Part shown: positions 16,124-25,221 of the stretch, piece after piece | How positions within the stretch are numbered: position 1 is the stretch's first letter | How the letters are laid out: each line of letters starts with the position of its first letter | From: SABY01 sp964523795 | GTDB lineage: Bacteria > Bacteroidota > Bacteroidia > Bacteroidales > 4484-276 | DNA: 64,000 nucleotides | NCBI GenBank assembly: GCA_964523795.1 | Contig: CAZGAO010000002.1 | Coordinates: 1-64,000, forward strand | Direction: 5' to 3' | The notes under the pieces: model-generated | Databases searched by the model: none | What the model saw: the letters and a program-made list of their open reading frames with translations, nothing else | What the model was told of the DNA's origin: nothing | Position numbers and translations under genes: made by a program

Positions 16124-16204
16124 AGTCACCCCATGAATTACTTCCGGCCATAGCGCAATCTATGGAATTATACTTCTTGCCTGGAGAGGATTCACGGGGT
16201 GACT
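16124..16204. repeat. 81-bp hairpin element, C-type copy 1
   Basis: The ends AGTCACCCCATGAAT and ATTCACGGGGTGACT are inverse copies with one mismatch. It differs from the A-type copies by CC for AC at the same place in the arm. The core TTCCGGCCATAG is shared in part with the copy at 37.8 kb. Confidence 0.8.
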
Positions 16205-16264
16205 TTCCTTCCAAAAAGCATTCTGGCAACAATAACAAAAATCGCATCCTTCCGTTAACCCCCA

Positions 16265-17455
16265 ATGAAATTGGAAAGCCCGGGCAAATCGCATGTTTTA
16301 TTCCTGCCACTTTGGTATCCGCATCGCTACGACCCCATGCATGGATTGTTTGTCGAGCGGCATGGCCTGGCCATTTCAAATCGGGCAAATGTTTCGGTGC
16401 TATTTGTTTATGGTGATGTGGGTTTAAAAACAAAAATTTATGAAGTAATACAGGATGACGGTATTCTTTTTACTACCCACATTTATTATAAAAAATCTAA
16501 ACTAAAACCCGCGCTGCTGGCTCATCTGATAAATCTGTATCGCTTCCTTTGGAGCCATTGGATAGGTTTTAAGCGAATCCGCGAATCCGGCAGAAGGCCT
16601 GATCTGCTGCACGTACACGTGCTCACCCGCCTGGGGATGATTGCCTGGCTCTACAAAATAATTACCCGCACACCTTATGTTATCACTGAGCATTGGTCGC
16701 GATATTTGGATTATACGGGCACTTACAAGGGTTTTTTAAGGAAATGGTTTACCCGGCTGGTGGTACGACAAAGTGCAGCAGTAAGCGTTGTAAGTCATAA
16801 CCTGGAAGCAGCGATGAAGAAGCATCATTTAAATCACCCGCACTATTTTGTGATAAACAATGTGGTGAATACGGATTTGTTTTGCATGAAGGGTAAATCA
16901 GAACCTCCCGAGATTGTTAACTTCATTCATGTATCCTGCATCGAAGATCGCTCGAAAAACATTTCGGGATTGCTGCAGGTGCTGGCAAGACTTCAGAAAA
17001 TACGCAGTGATTTTAGATTGACTATTGTAGGCACAGGTCAGGATATGGAGGCTCTCCAAACACTGGCTAAGAAACTTGAATTAGATGATCGTCATCTGCT
17101 TTTTACCGGTTTGCTCGAAGGCGAGGCAATCGTGGTAGCGTATCAGCAGGCGGCTTTTATGGTGATGTTTAGCAACTACGAAAATATGCCGGTGGTAATC
17201 AGCGAGGCTTTTGCCTGCGGCCTGCCGGTGCTTACTACCAATGTTGGAGGGATTCCCGAGCATGTATCTGCTGAAAGAGGGCTGATGGTTTCGCCGCGCG
17301 ATGAAGATGCGATGCTGGAAAAACTGAATTTTATGCTCGATCATTATCCCAATTTCGACCGTGAGGCCATCCGAAAATATGCAGTGGCGCATTTTAGCAA
17401 AGAAGCCGTTGGCCGGCAAATCGAAAAAATCTATAGCTTCGCCACGCAAAAATAA
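16265..17455 (+). CDS. Glycosyltransferase family 4
   Basis: The 396-residue GT-B fold enzyme has an N-terminal acceptor domain (LFLPLWYPHRYDPMHGLFVE) and a C-terminal nucleotide-sugar domain with LTIVGTGQDMEALQTLAKKL and the ExxxxG(x)P signature SEAFACGLPVLTTNVGGIPEH at about 315-335. It would add a sugar to a lipid-linked or surface glycan. The following formyltransferase-like gene starts 13 bp after its stop and a flippase follows that, so the three form a surface-polysaccharide unit. The exact sugar is unknown. Confidence 0.9.
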   Translation: MKLESPGKSHVLFLPLWYPHRYDPMHGLFVERHGLAISNRANVSVLFVYGDVGLKTKIYEVIQDDGILFTTHIYYKKSKLKPALLAHLINLYRFLWSHWIGFKRIRESGRRPDLLHVHVLTRLGMIAWLYKIITRTPYVITEHWSRYLDYTGTYKGFLRKWFTRLVVRQSAAVSVVSHNLEAAMKKHHLNHPHYFVINNVVNTDLFCMKGKSEPPEIVNFIHVSCIEDRSKNISGLLQVLARLQKIRSDFRLTIVGTGQDMEALQTLAKKLELDDRHLLFTGLLEGEAIVVAYQQAAFMVMFSNYENMPVVISEAFACGLPVLTTNVGGIPEHVSAERGLMVSPRDEDAMLEKLNFMLDHYPNFDREAIRKYAVAHFSKEAVGRQIEKIYSFATQK

Positions 17456-17468
17456 GCAGGGGCAAACC

Positions 17469-19163
17469 ATGCACGAAGACATTTCGACAAATAATAAAAA
17501 CAGCTTACGTTTTGGGATTTTACTCAATGCCGGGGGTTTAGTGCGCTGGCAGGTGCGCTGCCTGGAATTATTGATACAGGCGGGTCATCAGCCCGTGGTG
17601 GCGATTATAAATAACGAACAGGCAATTCCGAAATCGCGATTAGCTAAACTAAAAAACTACCCCTGGAGCAAGCTTTTCTACCGCTTTCATCAACGCTATT
17701 TCTTTCGGCCGCCAGCCAAAAATACTGAGGAATATCCGGGATTAAAAAATTTAAAAAAAGTCTATTGCACGCCTTCGCGGAAGGGCTTTTCTGAATATAT
17801 CGATGAGGCTACGCTTGATGAGATTCGTGCAAGTAAGGCTGATTTTTTGATTCGCTTTGGTTTTAATATTCTAAGAGGCGAGGTATTGAACGTTTGCAAA
17901 TATGGCATCTGGTCTTTTCATCACGATGATGAGCAAAGGTATCGCGGCGGCCCGCCCGGCTTTTGGGAAATTATGAAAAACGACCGGGTGAATGCGGTGA
18001 TTTTGCAAAGGCTAACCGAAAAACTGGATGCAGGTATTATCTTGCAAAAGGCTTACTTTGGCTCCATCATGCACTCGTGGGAGGCCTGCCTTGACCGGAC
18101 TTTGATGGAAGCTGCGCATCTGCCGGCCAAAACGGCGAATGCGATTGCAAATGGCACAATGAATCAGGAAAGCATAAAACCGGCAACTACTTCGGCACCG
18201 ATTTACAAAACGCCCGGAAATTTTGCCATGATTAGGTTCATGCTCCGGATTTTTCGAAATAAAATCATCTTTCACTTTCGCGAGCTTTTCCGCGCCGAGC
18301 AATGGAATGTGGGGGTGATAATGGCAAGCCCGGAGCAAATCCTGAAAAATCCCGAAGCACATCAGCCCGTTTGGATGCCGGCTCCGCCGCGCAAGGCTTT
18401 TTATGCTGATCCCTTTATTCTAAATCAGGGTCAGGATACCAAAGTATTTTTTGAGCATTATTTTTATAAAACGCATTTAGGGAACATTTCACAGCGAGGT
18501 TTTGATCCCGCAAAGGGCTTCAATACTTCCATTGATAATCTCCTAATTAAAAACTATCATCTGGCCTATCCCTTTGTTTTTAATTATCAAAGCAACATTT
18601 ATCTTATTCCCGAAAGTGCCGAAAATCGTAGCATCGACTTGTATCGCTATCATCCCGAAACATCATCGGTAACATTTGTGCAAAGCCTGCTCGCGGACAT
18701 GGATGCTGTGGATACGACCTTGTTTGTTTACGACGAATTGTTCTGGCTGTGTTTTACCCGCAAAACACTTTCGGATACTCATCTCTATTTATATTTTTCA
18801 AAAGATTTAACCGGAGAATACAAGCCTCATTTGCAAAACCCCGTAAAATCGGATGTGCGCAACAGCCGGCCTGGTGGAACACCTTTTATTGTGGACGGCA
18901 AGCTGATAAGACCTGCACAGGATTGCAGCCGGACTTATGGCGGCGCAGTAGTTTTTAACAAAATAATCCGCCTAAACCCTAAAGATTTTGAGGAAGTGCA
19001 AATCGGTCGCTTGGAGCCATTTATCAATAGCCCTTATAAACGGGGGCTTCATACCTTTGCCGCGCAGGGAAACAGCGTTGCCGTGGACGGAAAGCAATAT
19101 ATCTTTAGCATCCGGCATTTTATGCGCATTCTTGGTCGAAAAATTAAAAACCTAAGAAGCTGA
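17469..19163 (+). CDS. Formyltransferase-like domain fused to a GINT1-type sugar-binding/transferase domain
   Basis: The 564-residue protein starts at the ATG at 17469; an in-frame extension upstream would overlap the previous gene. The N-terminal half (about 1-235) resembles formyltransferases, with WSFHHDDEQRYRGGPPGFWE and LDAGIILQ matching the hydrolase-like formyl-transfer fold. The C-terminal half (about 290-560, beginning WMPAPPRKAFYADPF) resembles the beta-propeller-like domain of glucosamine inositolphosphorylceramide transferase 1 N-termini. This combination occurs in glycan loci, where it could modify an amino sugar. The next gene's ATG overlaps its TGA by one base. Domain names are from memory of family sequences. 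Confidence 0.7.
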   Translation: MHEDISTNNKNSLRFGILLNAGGLVRWQVRCLELLIQAGHQPVVAIINNEQAIPKSRLAKLKNYPWSKLFYRFHQRYFFRPPAKNTEEYPGLKNLKKVYCTPSRKGFSEYIDEATLDEIRASKADFLIRFGFNILRGEVLNVCKYGIWSFHHDDEQRYRGGPPGFWEIMKNDRVNAVILQRLTEKLDAGIILQKAYFGSIMHSWEACLDRTLMEAAHLPAKTANAIANGTMNQESIKPATTSAPIYKTPGNFAMIRFMLRIFRNKIIFHFRELFRAEQWNVGVIMASPEQILKNPEAHQPVWMPAPPRKAFYADPFILNQGQDTKVFFEHYFYKTHLGNISQRGFDPAKGFNTSIDNLLIKNYHLAYPFVFNYQSNIYLIPESAENRSIDLYRYHPETSSVTFVQSLLADMDAVDTTLFVYDELFWLCFTRKTLSDTHLYLYFSKDLTGEYKPHLQNPVKSDVRNSRPGGTPFIVDGKLIRPAQDCSRTYGGAVVFNKIIRLNPKDFEEVQIGRLEPFINSPYKRGLHTFAAQGNSVAVDGKQYIFSIRHFMRILGRKIKNLRS

Positions 19164-20425
19164 TGTTCAAAAATATTCTAAGCACCGCTTTGGTTCGCTT
19201 TCTCAATGCCATCCTCTCGATAGTGATTTTGGTAGTTAACACCAATTATTTCGGAGCCGAGGGCATGGGAACTATCGGCCTGATTGTGCTTGGCATCAGC
19301 CTTATTTTGCTGGCGAGCAATTACGTGGGCGGGGGTGCGCTGGTGTATCTTGCGCCACGGCATCCGGTGGTGCGCTTGCTCATTCCATCCTACGTGTGGG
19401 GCTTGCTTGCCTCGTTGGCGGGAGCGGGTTTACTTTCTTTGCTTCATCTTGTCCCGGCCGAGTTTGCGCTCCAGATACTGGTGCTGGCCATCCTTCAATC
19501 GTTCATCAGCGCGAATCAAAACATCTTGCTGGGCAAGCAACGCATCACGCTTTTTAACGGCGTTACACTGGTGCAGGCACTCTTTACCCTGCTTAGCCTT
19601 TTGTACTTTGTTATGGTAAGAAATGCGGATGATGTCGGGGTTTTTGTTTATGCCTTGTTTGTGGCTTATGGCGGCGCGTTTCTGCTTAGCTTTTTTGCCA
19701 TCATCCAATATTTAAAAATTGCTGATATTAAACATTTAGATAAAATCGTAATCGAGATTTTCAAATACGGAAAGTTTATCCAATCGGCCAATGTGTTGCA
19801 GATGCTGAATTACCGGCTGAGCTACTACATCATCGAGTTGTTTTTGGGGCGTGCTGCCCTGGGCGTATATACGGCAGCCACGCAGTTGGGCGAAGGCGTT
19901 TGGCTTATTGGCAAAAGTGTGGCGATGATTCAGTATTCGTCTATATCCAATTCCGCTGACAAGGACTTTGCCCGCCTTGTTACGCTCAGGCTGTTCAAGT
20001 TTACTTTTATTTTTACCTCGCTTATTTTACTGGTGCTCCTAATTTTGCCGGGCAGTATTTACAGTTTTATTTTCAGTGCTGATTTTGTGCATATCAAGCT
20101 CGTTATCTTTACGCTCGCGGTGGGTTTGCTCGCCACGGCTTGTAGCATGATGTTCAGCCATTATTTTTCGGGAACAGGCGAGCCCAGGCACAACATGCTT
20201 GCCAGCGGCATTGGTTTGGTTTTTACGCTCGTGCTGGGACTGATTTTCATTCCGCTCTTTGGCCTCGAAGCAGCAGGTCTTACAGCCTCGGTGGCCTACC
20301 TGATGAATCTAATTTACCTTGTCGCCGTTTTTGCACGTAAAACCAAAAGCGGCTGGAAAGATTTTATGCTTGATACTGCGGATATCCGCTATTTCAGGCA
20401 GGAATTCAAACGCCTTATTAAATAA
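19163..20425 (+). CDS. Oligosaccharide flippase (MOP/Wzx-type)
   Basis: The 420-residue integral membrane protein has about 12 predicted helices, with an N-terminus FLNAILSIVILVVNTNYFGA typical of polysaccharide-biosynthesis flippases of the MOP superfamily. It would move a lipid-linked oligosaccharide across the inner membrane. It is the last gene of the three-gene glycan unit. The final 15 codons (DIRYFRQEFKRLIK and stop) are repeated at 21010-21054 beyond a TA module. Confidence 0.87.
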   Translation: MFKNILSTALVRFLNAILSIVILVVNTNYFGAEGMGTIGLIVLGISLILLASNYVGGGALVYLAPRHPVVRLLIPSYVWGLLASLAGAGLLSLLHLVPAEFALQILVLAILQSFISANQNILLGKQRITLFNGVTLVQALFTLLSLLYFVMVRNADDVGVFVYALFVAYGGAFLLSFFAIIQYLKIADIKHLDKIVIEIFKYGKFIQSANVLQMLNYRLSYYIIELFLGRAALGVYTAATQLGEGVWLIGKSVAMIQYSSISNSADKDFARLVTLRLFKFTFIFTSLILLVLLILPGSIYSFIFSADFVHIKLVIFTLAVGLLATACSMMFSHYFSGTGEPRHNMLASGIGLVFTLVLGLIFIPLFGLEAAGLTASVAYLMNLIYLVAVFARKTKSGWKDFMLDTADIRYFRQEFKRLIK

Positions 20426-20487
20426 AAAAGAATCGGCCATTCGGTGGATTCGGACACACAAAAAACTTATTTTCCAACAAGATTATT

Positions 20488-20495
20488 TATCTTTG
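20488..20495 (+). promoter_or_regulatory. -7 box of the third TA module
   Basis: TATCTTTG matches TAnnTTTG exactly and sits 20 bp before the antitoxin ATG. Confidence 0.55.
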
Positions 20496-20515
20496 CTTTT
20501 TTAAAAAATAAAGTC

Positions 20516-20722
20516 ATGGGAGCTACATTTAGCAATATTGTTGGCGAAATATATGATTTGCCACTTGAAGAAAAACAGCAATTATTAGCAATGCTGGAAC
20601 GCAATATCACGGAAAACCGAAGGGATGAAATCCATAAAAATTATCTATTAGCCAAGGATGAAGAGAAGAATGAGAAACTGATTTTCTCGTCAAACATAGA
20701 TCAACTTAAGAAAATGCTGTAA
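20516..20722 (+). CDS. Antitoxin of the third TA pair
   Basis: The 68-residue protein begins MGATFSNIVGEIYDLPLEEK. This is like the short addiction-module antitoxins that contain an LPLEEKxxLLxxLE helix and a C-terminal toxin-binding tail (here SSNIDQLKKML). I used the ATG at 20516 because it follows the -7 box directly. Its stop TAA overlaps the toxin ATG by one base. Confidence 0.75.
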   Translation: MGATFSNIVGEIYDLPLEEKQQLLAMLERNITENRRDEIHKNYLLAKDEEKNEKLIFSSNIDQLKKML

Positions 20723-20992
20723 TGGAAGTCGCGTTTAGCACTTCTTTCAAAAGAGCATTGAAAAAAAAATATTTTTATGCCTGAAATCAAGCTCAGGTTT
20801 TTGGATTCACTGCAATTGTTTATTGATGACCCTTTTCACCCATCATTAAGAACTCATAAACTATCCGGCAGGTTGCGGCATCTTTGGAGTTATACAGTAG
20901 ATCATGATACACGTGTTATATTTTATTTTACTGAAGATAAACCCAAACGAGCCGTTTTAGTTGATATTGGTTCACACGATGAAGTGTATTGA
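20722..20992 (+). pseudogene. YafQ/RelE-type toxin with a +1 frameshift at an A9 run
   Basis: An ATG at 20722 opens MEVAFSTSFKRALKKK and then runs out of frame. From about 20777 another frame gives MPEIKLRFLDSLQLFIDDPF and HPSLRTHKLSG, the typical YafQ/plasmid-stabilisation toxin body, ending VDIGSHDEVY. The two halves join if one base is removed at the run of nine A (20761-20769), giving RALKKNIFMPEIKL. This may be a real inactivating mutation, slippage control, or a homopolymer error. The catalytic region is otherwise intact. Confidence 0.8.
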
Positions 20993-21009
20993 CCTTACAT
21001 AATAACTCC

Positions 21010-21054
21010 GATATCCGTTATTTCAGGCAGGAATTCAAACGCATTTTAAAATAA
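21010..21054 (+). repeat. Duplicated 3' end of the flippase gene
   Basis: This 45-bp segment encodes DIRYFRQEFKRILK and stop, against DIRYFRQEFKRLIK and stop at 20381-20425. The first 33 bases differ at one position. The two copies flank the TA module in direct orientation. Confidence 0.85.
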
Positions 21055-21116
21055 TGTTTTGTTTTGATGCAAGGTTTTTTGCACGGTTATTCAAAAACAC
21101 TTGCATTTAATCTTAC

Positions 21117-21234
21117 GGTGCGCCCGCCTGAATGCGTTACGCGGGCAGGCTGCACCTTTGTGCCAGATGCTAACATATAACTACAAAGATTATCGGTGCG
21201 CCCGCCTGAATGCATTACGCGGGCAGGCTGCACC
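21117..21234. repeat. Two 40-bp GC-rich repeats in direct orientation
   Basis: Copies at 21117-21156 and 21195-21234 are identical except for one base. Each starts GGTGCGCCCGCCTGAATGC and ends GCGGGCAGGCTGCACC, able to fold through GCCCGC/GCGGGC. The second is enclosed by ACTACAAAGATT and AATCTTTGTAG. The stretch 20993-21383 has no gene besides these and the flippase-end duplication. Confidence 0.75.
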
Positions 21235-21383
21235 TCAAGCTGCAGAGCTGCGCAATCTTTGTAGAAATCAAATTCCACCATGAACCATGTAGGGTGCAGA
21301 GCACCGAAATATTATTATTGTGAGCTTTTCAGCAAGCCCTAACATCGACCACTTTAACTATTTCATGGAATAAAGATCAAGCC

Positions 21384-23504
21384 CTATTCACTAATCAGCA
21401 ATTTCCCGCTATTAAACATCTCTTCGTTGGTGATTTCGTACACATAAATCCCGGGCTTCAGGCTGTGTAATTTCAAGGCAATGCGGCCGGCTTCAGCTTT
21501 ATGGATGCGCGAATAAACCAATCTGCCGCTCATGTCGCTTATATTTATGCTTACCTGATTTGAGCCTGCCTTTTCCAAATTAAAATAGAACTGACCACTG
21601 GACGGATTCGGATATACGGAAAGGGTATTATTTAGCAACAACTCATGCTCCCCAATAGTAATCCCGTCCGGATTAAAGATGGATAAAGCACTATGGTGAA
21701 GAAGGTAAATATTCGCAGATGCATCTATAAGAAAATCATTAATGCGATTAGAAGCCAAACCGGAATTGGCATAATTGTACAAGGTAAAAACGCCTTCGTT
21801 AAAGTGCATTAGCCCTTTGTCCCGATAATTAACCCATATCCCTCCGTTTGTATCAGGAATAATTTTCTCCATTAGAAATTGATTTTCTCCAATACTTACA
21901 TTATAATCCTGACAGCATAAAGTATCATAAGAGGTAAAATCACCATCAACAAATTCGGTCAAATAGCTTTCTAACCAGTAATAGGGAGGGTCTTCTATTA
22001 ATTTTTGTACGGATAGCCAAGCCCTGTTTTCATTCATGTCACTAATATGTGAAATGAAGTTTGCTTCCAAACTAGAATTTGCTGTATTGTAAATTTCCAT
22101 GATGCCCTGATTGTATTTAATCAAGCCATCTTCGGTAGCCAGCCAAATATTCCCATTTTCATCCGGTACAATATCATTAACCCGCATTTCCAGCACCCGG
22201 TCAATTGCTCCATCGTTTACACGGAACAATCCATTATTGGTTCCTATCCAAAACTCATTGTTTGCACCGGGATATATTTTGTGGTAGGGCAAATTCCAGT
22301 TTGGGAAATCGGGATGATTTAAAACCTGCCATGTAATCATATCAGTGGAAGTTTTAATTTGTCCACCCGTAACGGCCATTGCCTTTCCCTGATCCGAAAC
22401 AGCCAATAAATATACTTCTTCCATCCCGTCATATTTATCCCATGTTGTACCATCAAAAGAAGCAATTCGTGTTTTGCTTCCTATATACATCGTGTTTGCA
22501 GCATCGGCTATGCAAAAATTTCCTTCTTCATCCAGGGTGTTATTGGTTTGAACAAGCGATATCCATTCGTTCCCGGTGTTTTTTTTGATTTGCCCCTGAG
22601 ATAAGCACCAAAGCTTATTTTCCGAATCAATCGTTAAATAATCGGTGGAAATGCTATGCTCAATTTCATCCCAGCTATCATTTTCAAATTTCCATATTCC
22701 ATTAAAAGAACTAAGATAAATTATGCCGTTCGCATCTTCGGTGAAGTTATTCCATTGAATATCATAATTTGCAAAAACAGATTTCTCCCAGCTAAACCAC
22801 TCATCACCATCGAACATAACCAAGGAAACTTCATCCAGGCCTTCGGGTACTACCCAAATCCTGTCATCGCTATCAAAAAAAATATCGGAAATGTATTCAT
22901 CAGGAATACCTGAATTAGCAGGATCAAAAATCAAGGTATCGCTTTCACTGAGGCGCATAACTGAATGAGGAAATGCAAGCCATAAGTTATCGTTGGAATC
23001 GAAGGCAATATCCGCTATTTGATTTTCAGGATATGGTAATTCGCTGGTATAAATGGGGATTAGTGAATTATCGACAAACTGGTAAATCGTGCTGGTTGGA
23101 TGGACTGATAGAAAAATTTCGTCAGTATTTGAAATATGCATTTGTATGATGGCCTCATACTGACCAAGGTATTGCGTCATATCGATGGATTCCCAATTTT
23201 GCTTATCAAATTTTCCGATGTTTTCGGTATCATAAAACCACACATTATCCTCGGAATCCAAAATAAGCCGTGTCGGAAAAAAATTCAAATTGGAACTTAC
23301 ATGATTATGAATTGTAAGCTCCTCGGTTTCTCTATTAATCTGAATGATACCCCCGTAAGAGCAAGCCCAGATATCCGTTTCGCTAATTGCAAGCCGGGGA
23401 TAGGGATGCGTGGTTACGGTATAGTTTAACCACTGTGTGGTTTGACTAAATCCTGCTACGCTGGTAAAAAAAGCGAGCATGAGCAAAATACTTAACTTTT
23501 TCAT
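21384..23504 (-). CDS. Secreted beta-propeller protein with T9SS type A sorting domain
   Basis: The 706-residue protein has a signal peptide (MKKLSILLMLAFFTSVAGFS) and repeated two-component-regulator-propeller-like blades (SEDNVWFYDTENIGKFD, DSNDNLWLAFPHSVMRLSES, DENGNIWLATEDGLIKYNQG). A C-terminal Por secretion sorting domain starts at LSVYPNPSSGQFYFNLEKAG. It would be exported by the type IX system and anchored or released at the cell surface. The propeller likely binds a ligand or partner; no enzyme motif is seen. Confidence 0.88.
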   Translation of the reverse strand: MKKLSILLMLAFFTSVAGFSQTTQWLNYTVTTHPYPRLAISETDIWACSYGGIIQINRETEELTIHNHVSSNLNFFPTRLILDSEDNVWFYDTENIGKFDKQNWESIDMTQYLGQYEAIIQMHISNTDEIFLSVHPTSTIYQFVDNSLIPIYTSELPYPENQIADIAFDSNDNLWLAFPHSVMRLSESDTLIFDPANSGIPDEYISDIFFDSDDRIWVVPEGLDEVSLVMFDGDEWFSWEKSVFANYDIQWNNFTEDANGIIYLSSFNGIWKFENDSWDEIEHSISTDYLTIDSENKLWCLSQGQIKKNTGNEWISLVQTNNTLDEEGNFCIADAANTMYIGSKTRIASFDGTTWDKYDGMEEVYLLAVSDQGKAMAVTGGQIKTSTDMITWQVLNHPDFPNWNLPYHKIYPGANNEFWIGTNNGLFRVNDGAIDRVLEMRVNDIVPDENGNIWLATEDGLIKYNQGIMEIYNTANSSLEANFISHISDMNENRAWLSVQKLIEDPPYYWLESYLTEFVDGDFTSYDTLCCQDYNVSIGENQFLMEKIIPDTNGGIWVNYRDKGLMHFNEGVFTLYNYANSGLASNRINDFLIDASANIYLLHHSALSIFNPDGITIGEHELLLNNTLSVYPNPSSGQFYFNLEKAGSNQVSINISDMSGRLVYSRIHKAEAGRIALKLHSLKPGIYVYEITNEEMFNSGKLLISE

Positions 23505-23588
23505 AATCCTATTTATTTAGTTTGCAAATAAAATTAACCGAACCCCAAAGGTAATTTTTTATTTAGTCAATCCCGAAGCGAAAAAAAA

Positions 23589-23612
23589 AGAGCACCCACA
23601 ATGGAGTGCTCT
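23589..23612 (-). terminator. Rho-independent terminator after the OmpA gene
   Basis: AGAGCAC (23589-23595) pairs with GTGCTCT (23606-23612) with additional pairing in the loop, and on the minus strand it is followed by a run of nine T. It lies 44 bp after the stop of the OmpA gene. Confidence 0.85.
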
Positions 23613-23656
23613 TTTTCTGATTCAGATTATCAGGCTTGCTTGCTATGCAGGCAAAA

Positions 23657-25015
23657 TTACTTTATCAATTTTACTTCCACGCGGCGGTTTTGTGCTCTGC
23701 CTTCTTTAGTATCGTTTGATACCTCGGGATTGGCTTCACCAAAGCCTTTGGCTTCAATACGATCAGTGGATATGTTTTTTCCAGTTAGGAATTTCTTTAC
23801 AGCATCTGCTCTTTCCTGCGAAAGTTTCAGGTTAAATTCGGCAGGTCCCGAGTTATCGGTATAACCGTTAATGGCGAAACGTGCTTCGGGATATTCGTTC
23901 ATTATCTTCACGATTTCGTTGAGGATAGCAGTACTAGTGCCCATTATTTTTGCACTCGAAGTTTCAAACTGGATTTGCTTGGCGTTGAAAGTGAGTTGCT
24001 CTTCAACTTCCACTGGCGGAGCAATCGGTCGAGGGCAGCCATTGTTATCGGCAGGACCCACTTCCTGGGGGCATTCATCGCGGTTATCCGGGATACCATC
24101 ACCATCAGTATCGGGGCAGCCAGCAAAGGCAGCAACTCCGGCAACGTCGGGGCAGCGGTCGTTTTTGTCGATGATGCCATCGCCATCGCTATCAGGGCAG
24201 CCGTTAAATTCGGCGGAACCAGCGGTGGTGGGGCATTGATCGTCCTTATCGGCAATGCCATCGCCATCGGTATCAGGGCAACCATTCAAGGCTTCAACGC
24301 CGGCAATACGCGGGCAATCGTCCTCATTGTCGGAAATACCATCGCCATCAGTATCGGGGCAACCCATAAATTCAATCAAACCAGCCTGCTCGGGGCATAG
24401 GTCGTTTTTATCGTTTACACCATCGCCATCCATATCATTTTTCTTTCCAAAACGGAAAACGATACCAGCCGAATAGTGCATGTAATCGTTAAAATCGTAA
24501 TTATAATCATACGAACCCTGGAAGTTGATCCCCAGCGGATCGATGAACCAGATGTTGAAACCCACGCCCATCGAGCTGGAGAGGTAGGTAAGATCGTCGA
24601 TGGCCGAGCCATTCATGCCTAAGAAAACATAGGGATCGAACCAACTGCTCTCTTTGAGGATGTAATCGTTGGCAAATTTGTATTCGAGTTGCACCCCGAG
24701 TTTGTAAAACTGATCGCTGGCAATGTTTCTTTCCAGTGGAATAAGATTCATTTTGCCAGGTTCTGTTTTAACTGTGGCAAACAAGGCCGAAGCATTGAAC
24801 GATTTGTTCAAATTACGACCAACGCGTATCATCCCCGGAAGGGTTTTCCCCATCCAGTCCGAGTCGGTAAACTGATCACCCACACTTTGCTCTACGGCAT
24901 TAAAATCAACATAGTTGGTACTAACGCCTATCAGCCAGGGGCGCTCGGTATATTGTGCCTGGGCAGCGAAACCTATCGCGATCACCGCAACTAATGCAAG
25001 AAGAATTTTTCTCAT
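23657..25015 (-). CDS. OmpA family outer membrane protein with thrombospondin type-3 repeats
   Basis: The 452-residue protein has a signal peptide (1-20, ending AQA), an N-terminal eight-strand-like barrel domain (about 25-190) and five calcium-binding TSP3 repeats of the DTDGDGIxDxxDxCP type (about 195-325). A C-terminal OmpA peptidoglycan-binding domain follows (NGYTDNSGPAEFNLKLSQER, then RVEVKLIK). It would link the outer membrane to the wall. It has its own terminator. Confidence 0.93.
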   Translation of the reverse strand: MRKILLALVAVIAIGFAAQAQYTERPWLIGVSTNYVDFNAVEQSVGDQFTDSDWMGKTLPGMIRVGRNLNKSFNASALFATVKTEPGKMNLIPLERNIASDQFYKLGVQLEYKFANDYILKESSWFDPYVFLGMNGSAIDDLTYLSSSMGVGFNIWFIDPLGINFQGSYDYNYDFNDYMHYSAGIVFRFGKKNDMDGDGVNDKNDLCPEQAGLIEFMGCPDTDGDGISDNEDDCPRIAGVEALNGCPDTDGDGIADKDDQCPTTAGSAEFNGCPDSDGDGIIDKNDRCPDVAGVAAFAGCPDTDGDGIPDNRDECPQEVGPADNNGCPRPIAPPVEVEEQLTFNAKQIQFETSSAKIMGTSTAILNEIVKIMNEYPEARFAINGYTDNSGPAEFNLKLSQERADAVKKFLTGKNISTDRIEAKGFGEANPEVSNDTKEGRAQNRRVEVKLIK

Positions 25016-25184
25016 AGCTAAAAAAATAAGTATATAAATGTGATGTTTATGAATATCCGCCTAAACATAGCCGGGTGGTAATAGTTTTCATGATTGTATT
25101 AAAAAAGCAAACTTTAACATTTATTATCAAAATCGCCATTCTTGATATACTTGCTCAATAATTCAAAAATGTAGTTTTTGTTTA

Positions 25185-25192
25185 TAACTTTG
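25185..25192 (+). promoter_or_regulatory. -7 box of the FRG gene
   Basis: TAACTTTG matches TAnnTTTG, 29 bp before the start codon. Confidence 0.5.
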
Positions 25193-25221
25193 CCAGGAAT
25201 TGCCGAAAGGAAAAAAATATT

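Noticed and set aside
23900..24400. Short-period DNA repeat
   Set aside because: It is the coding sequence of the TSP3 DxDGDG repeats of the OmpA protein.
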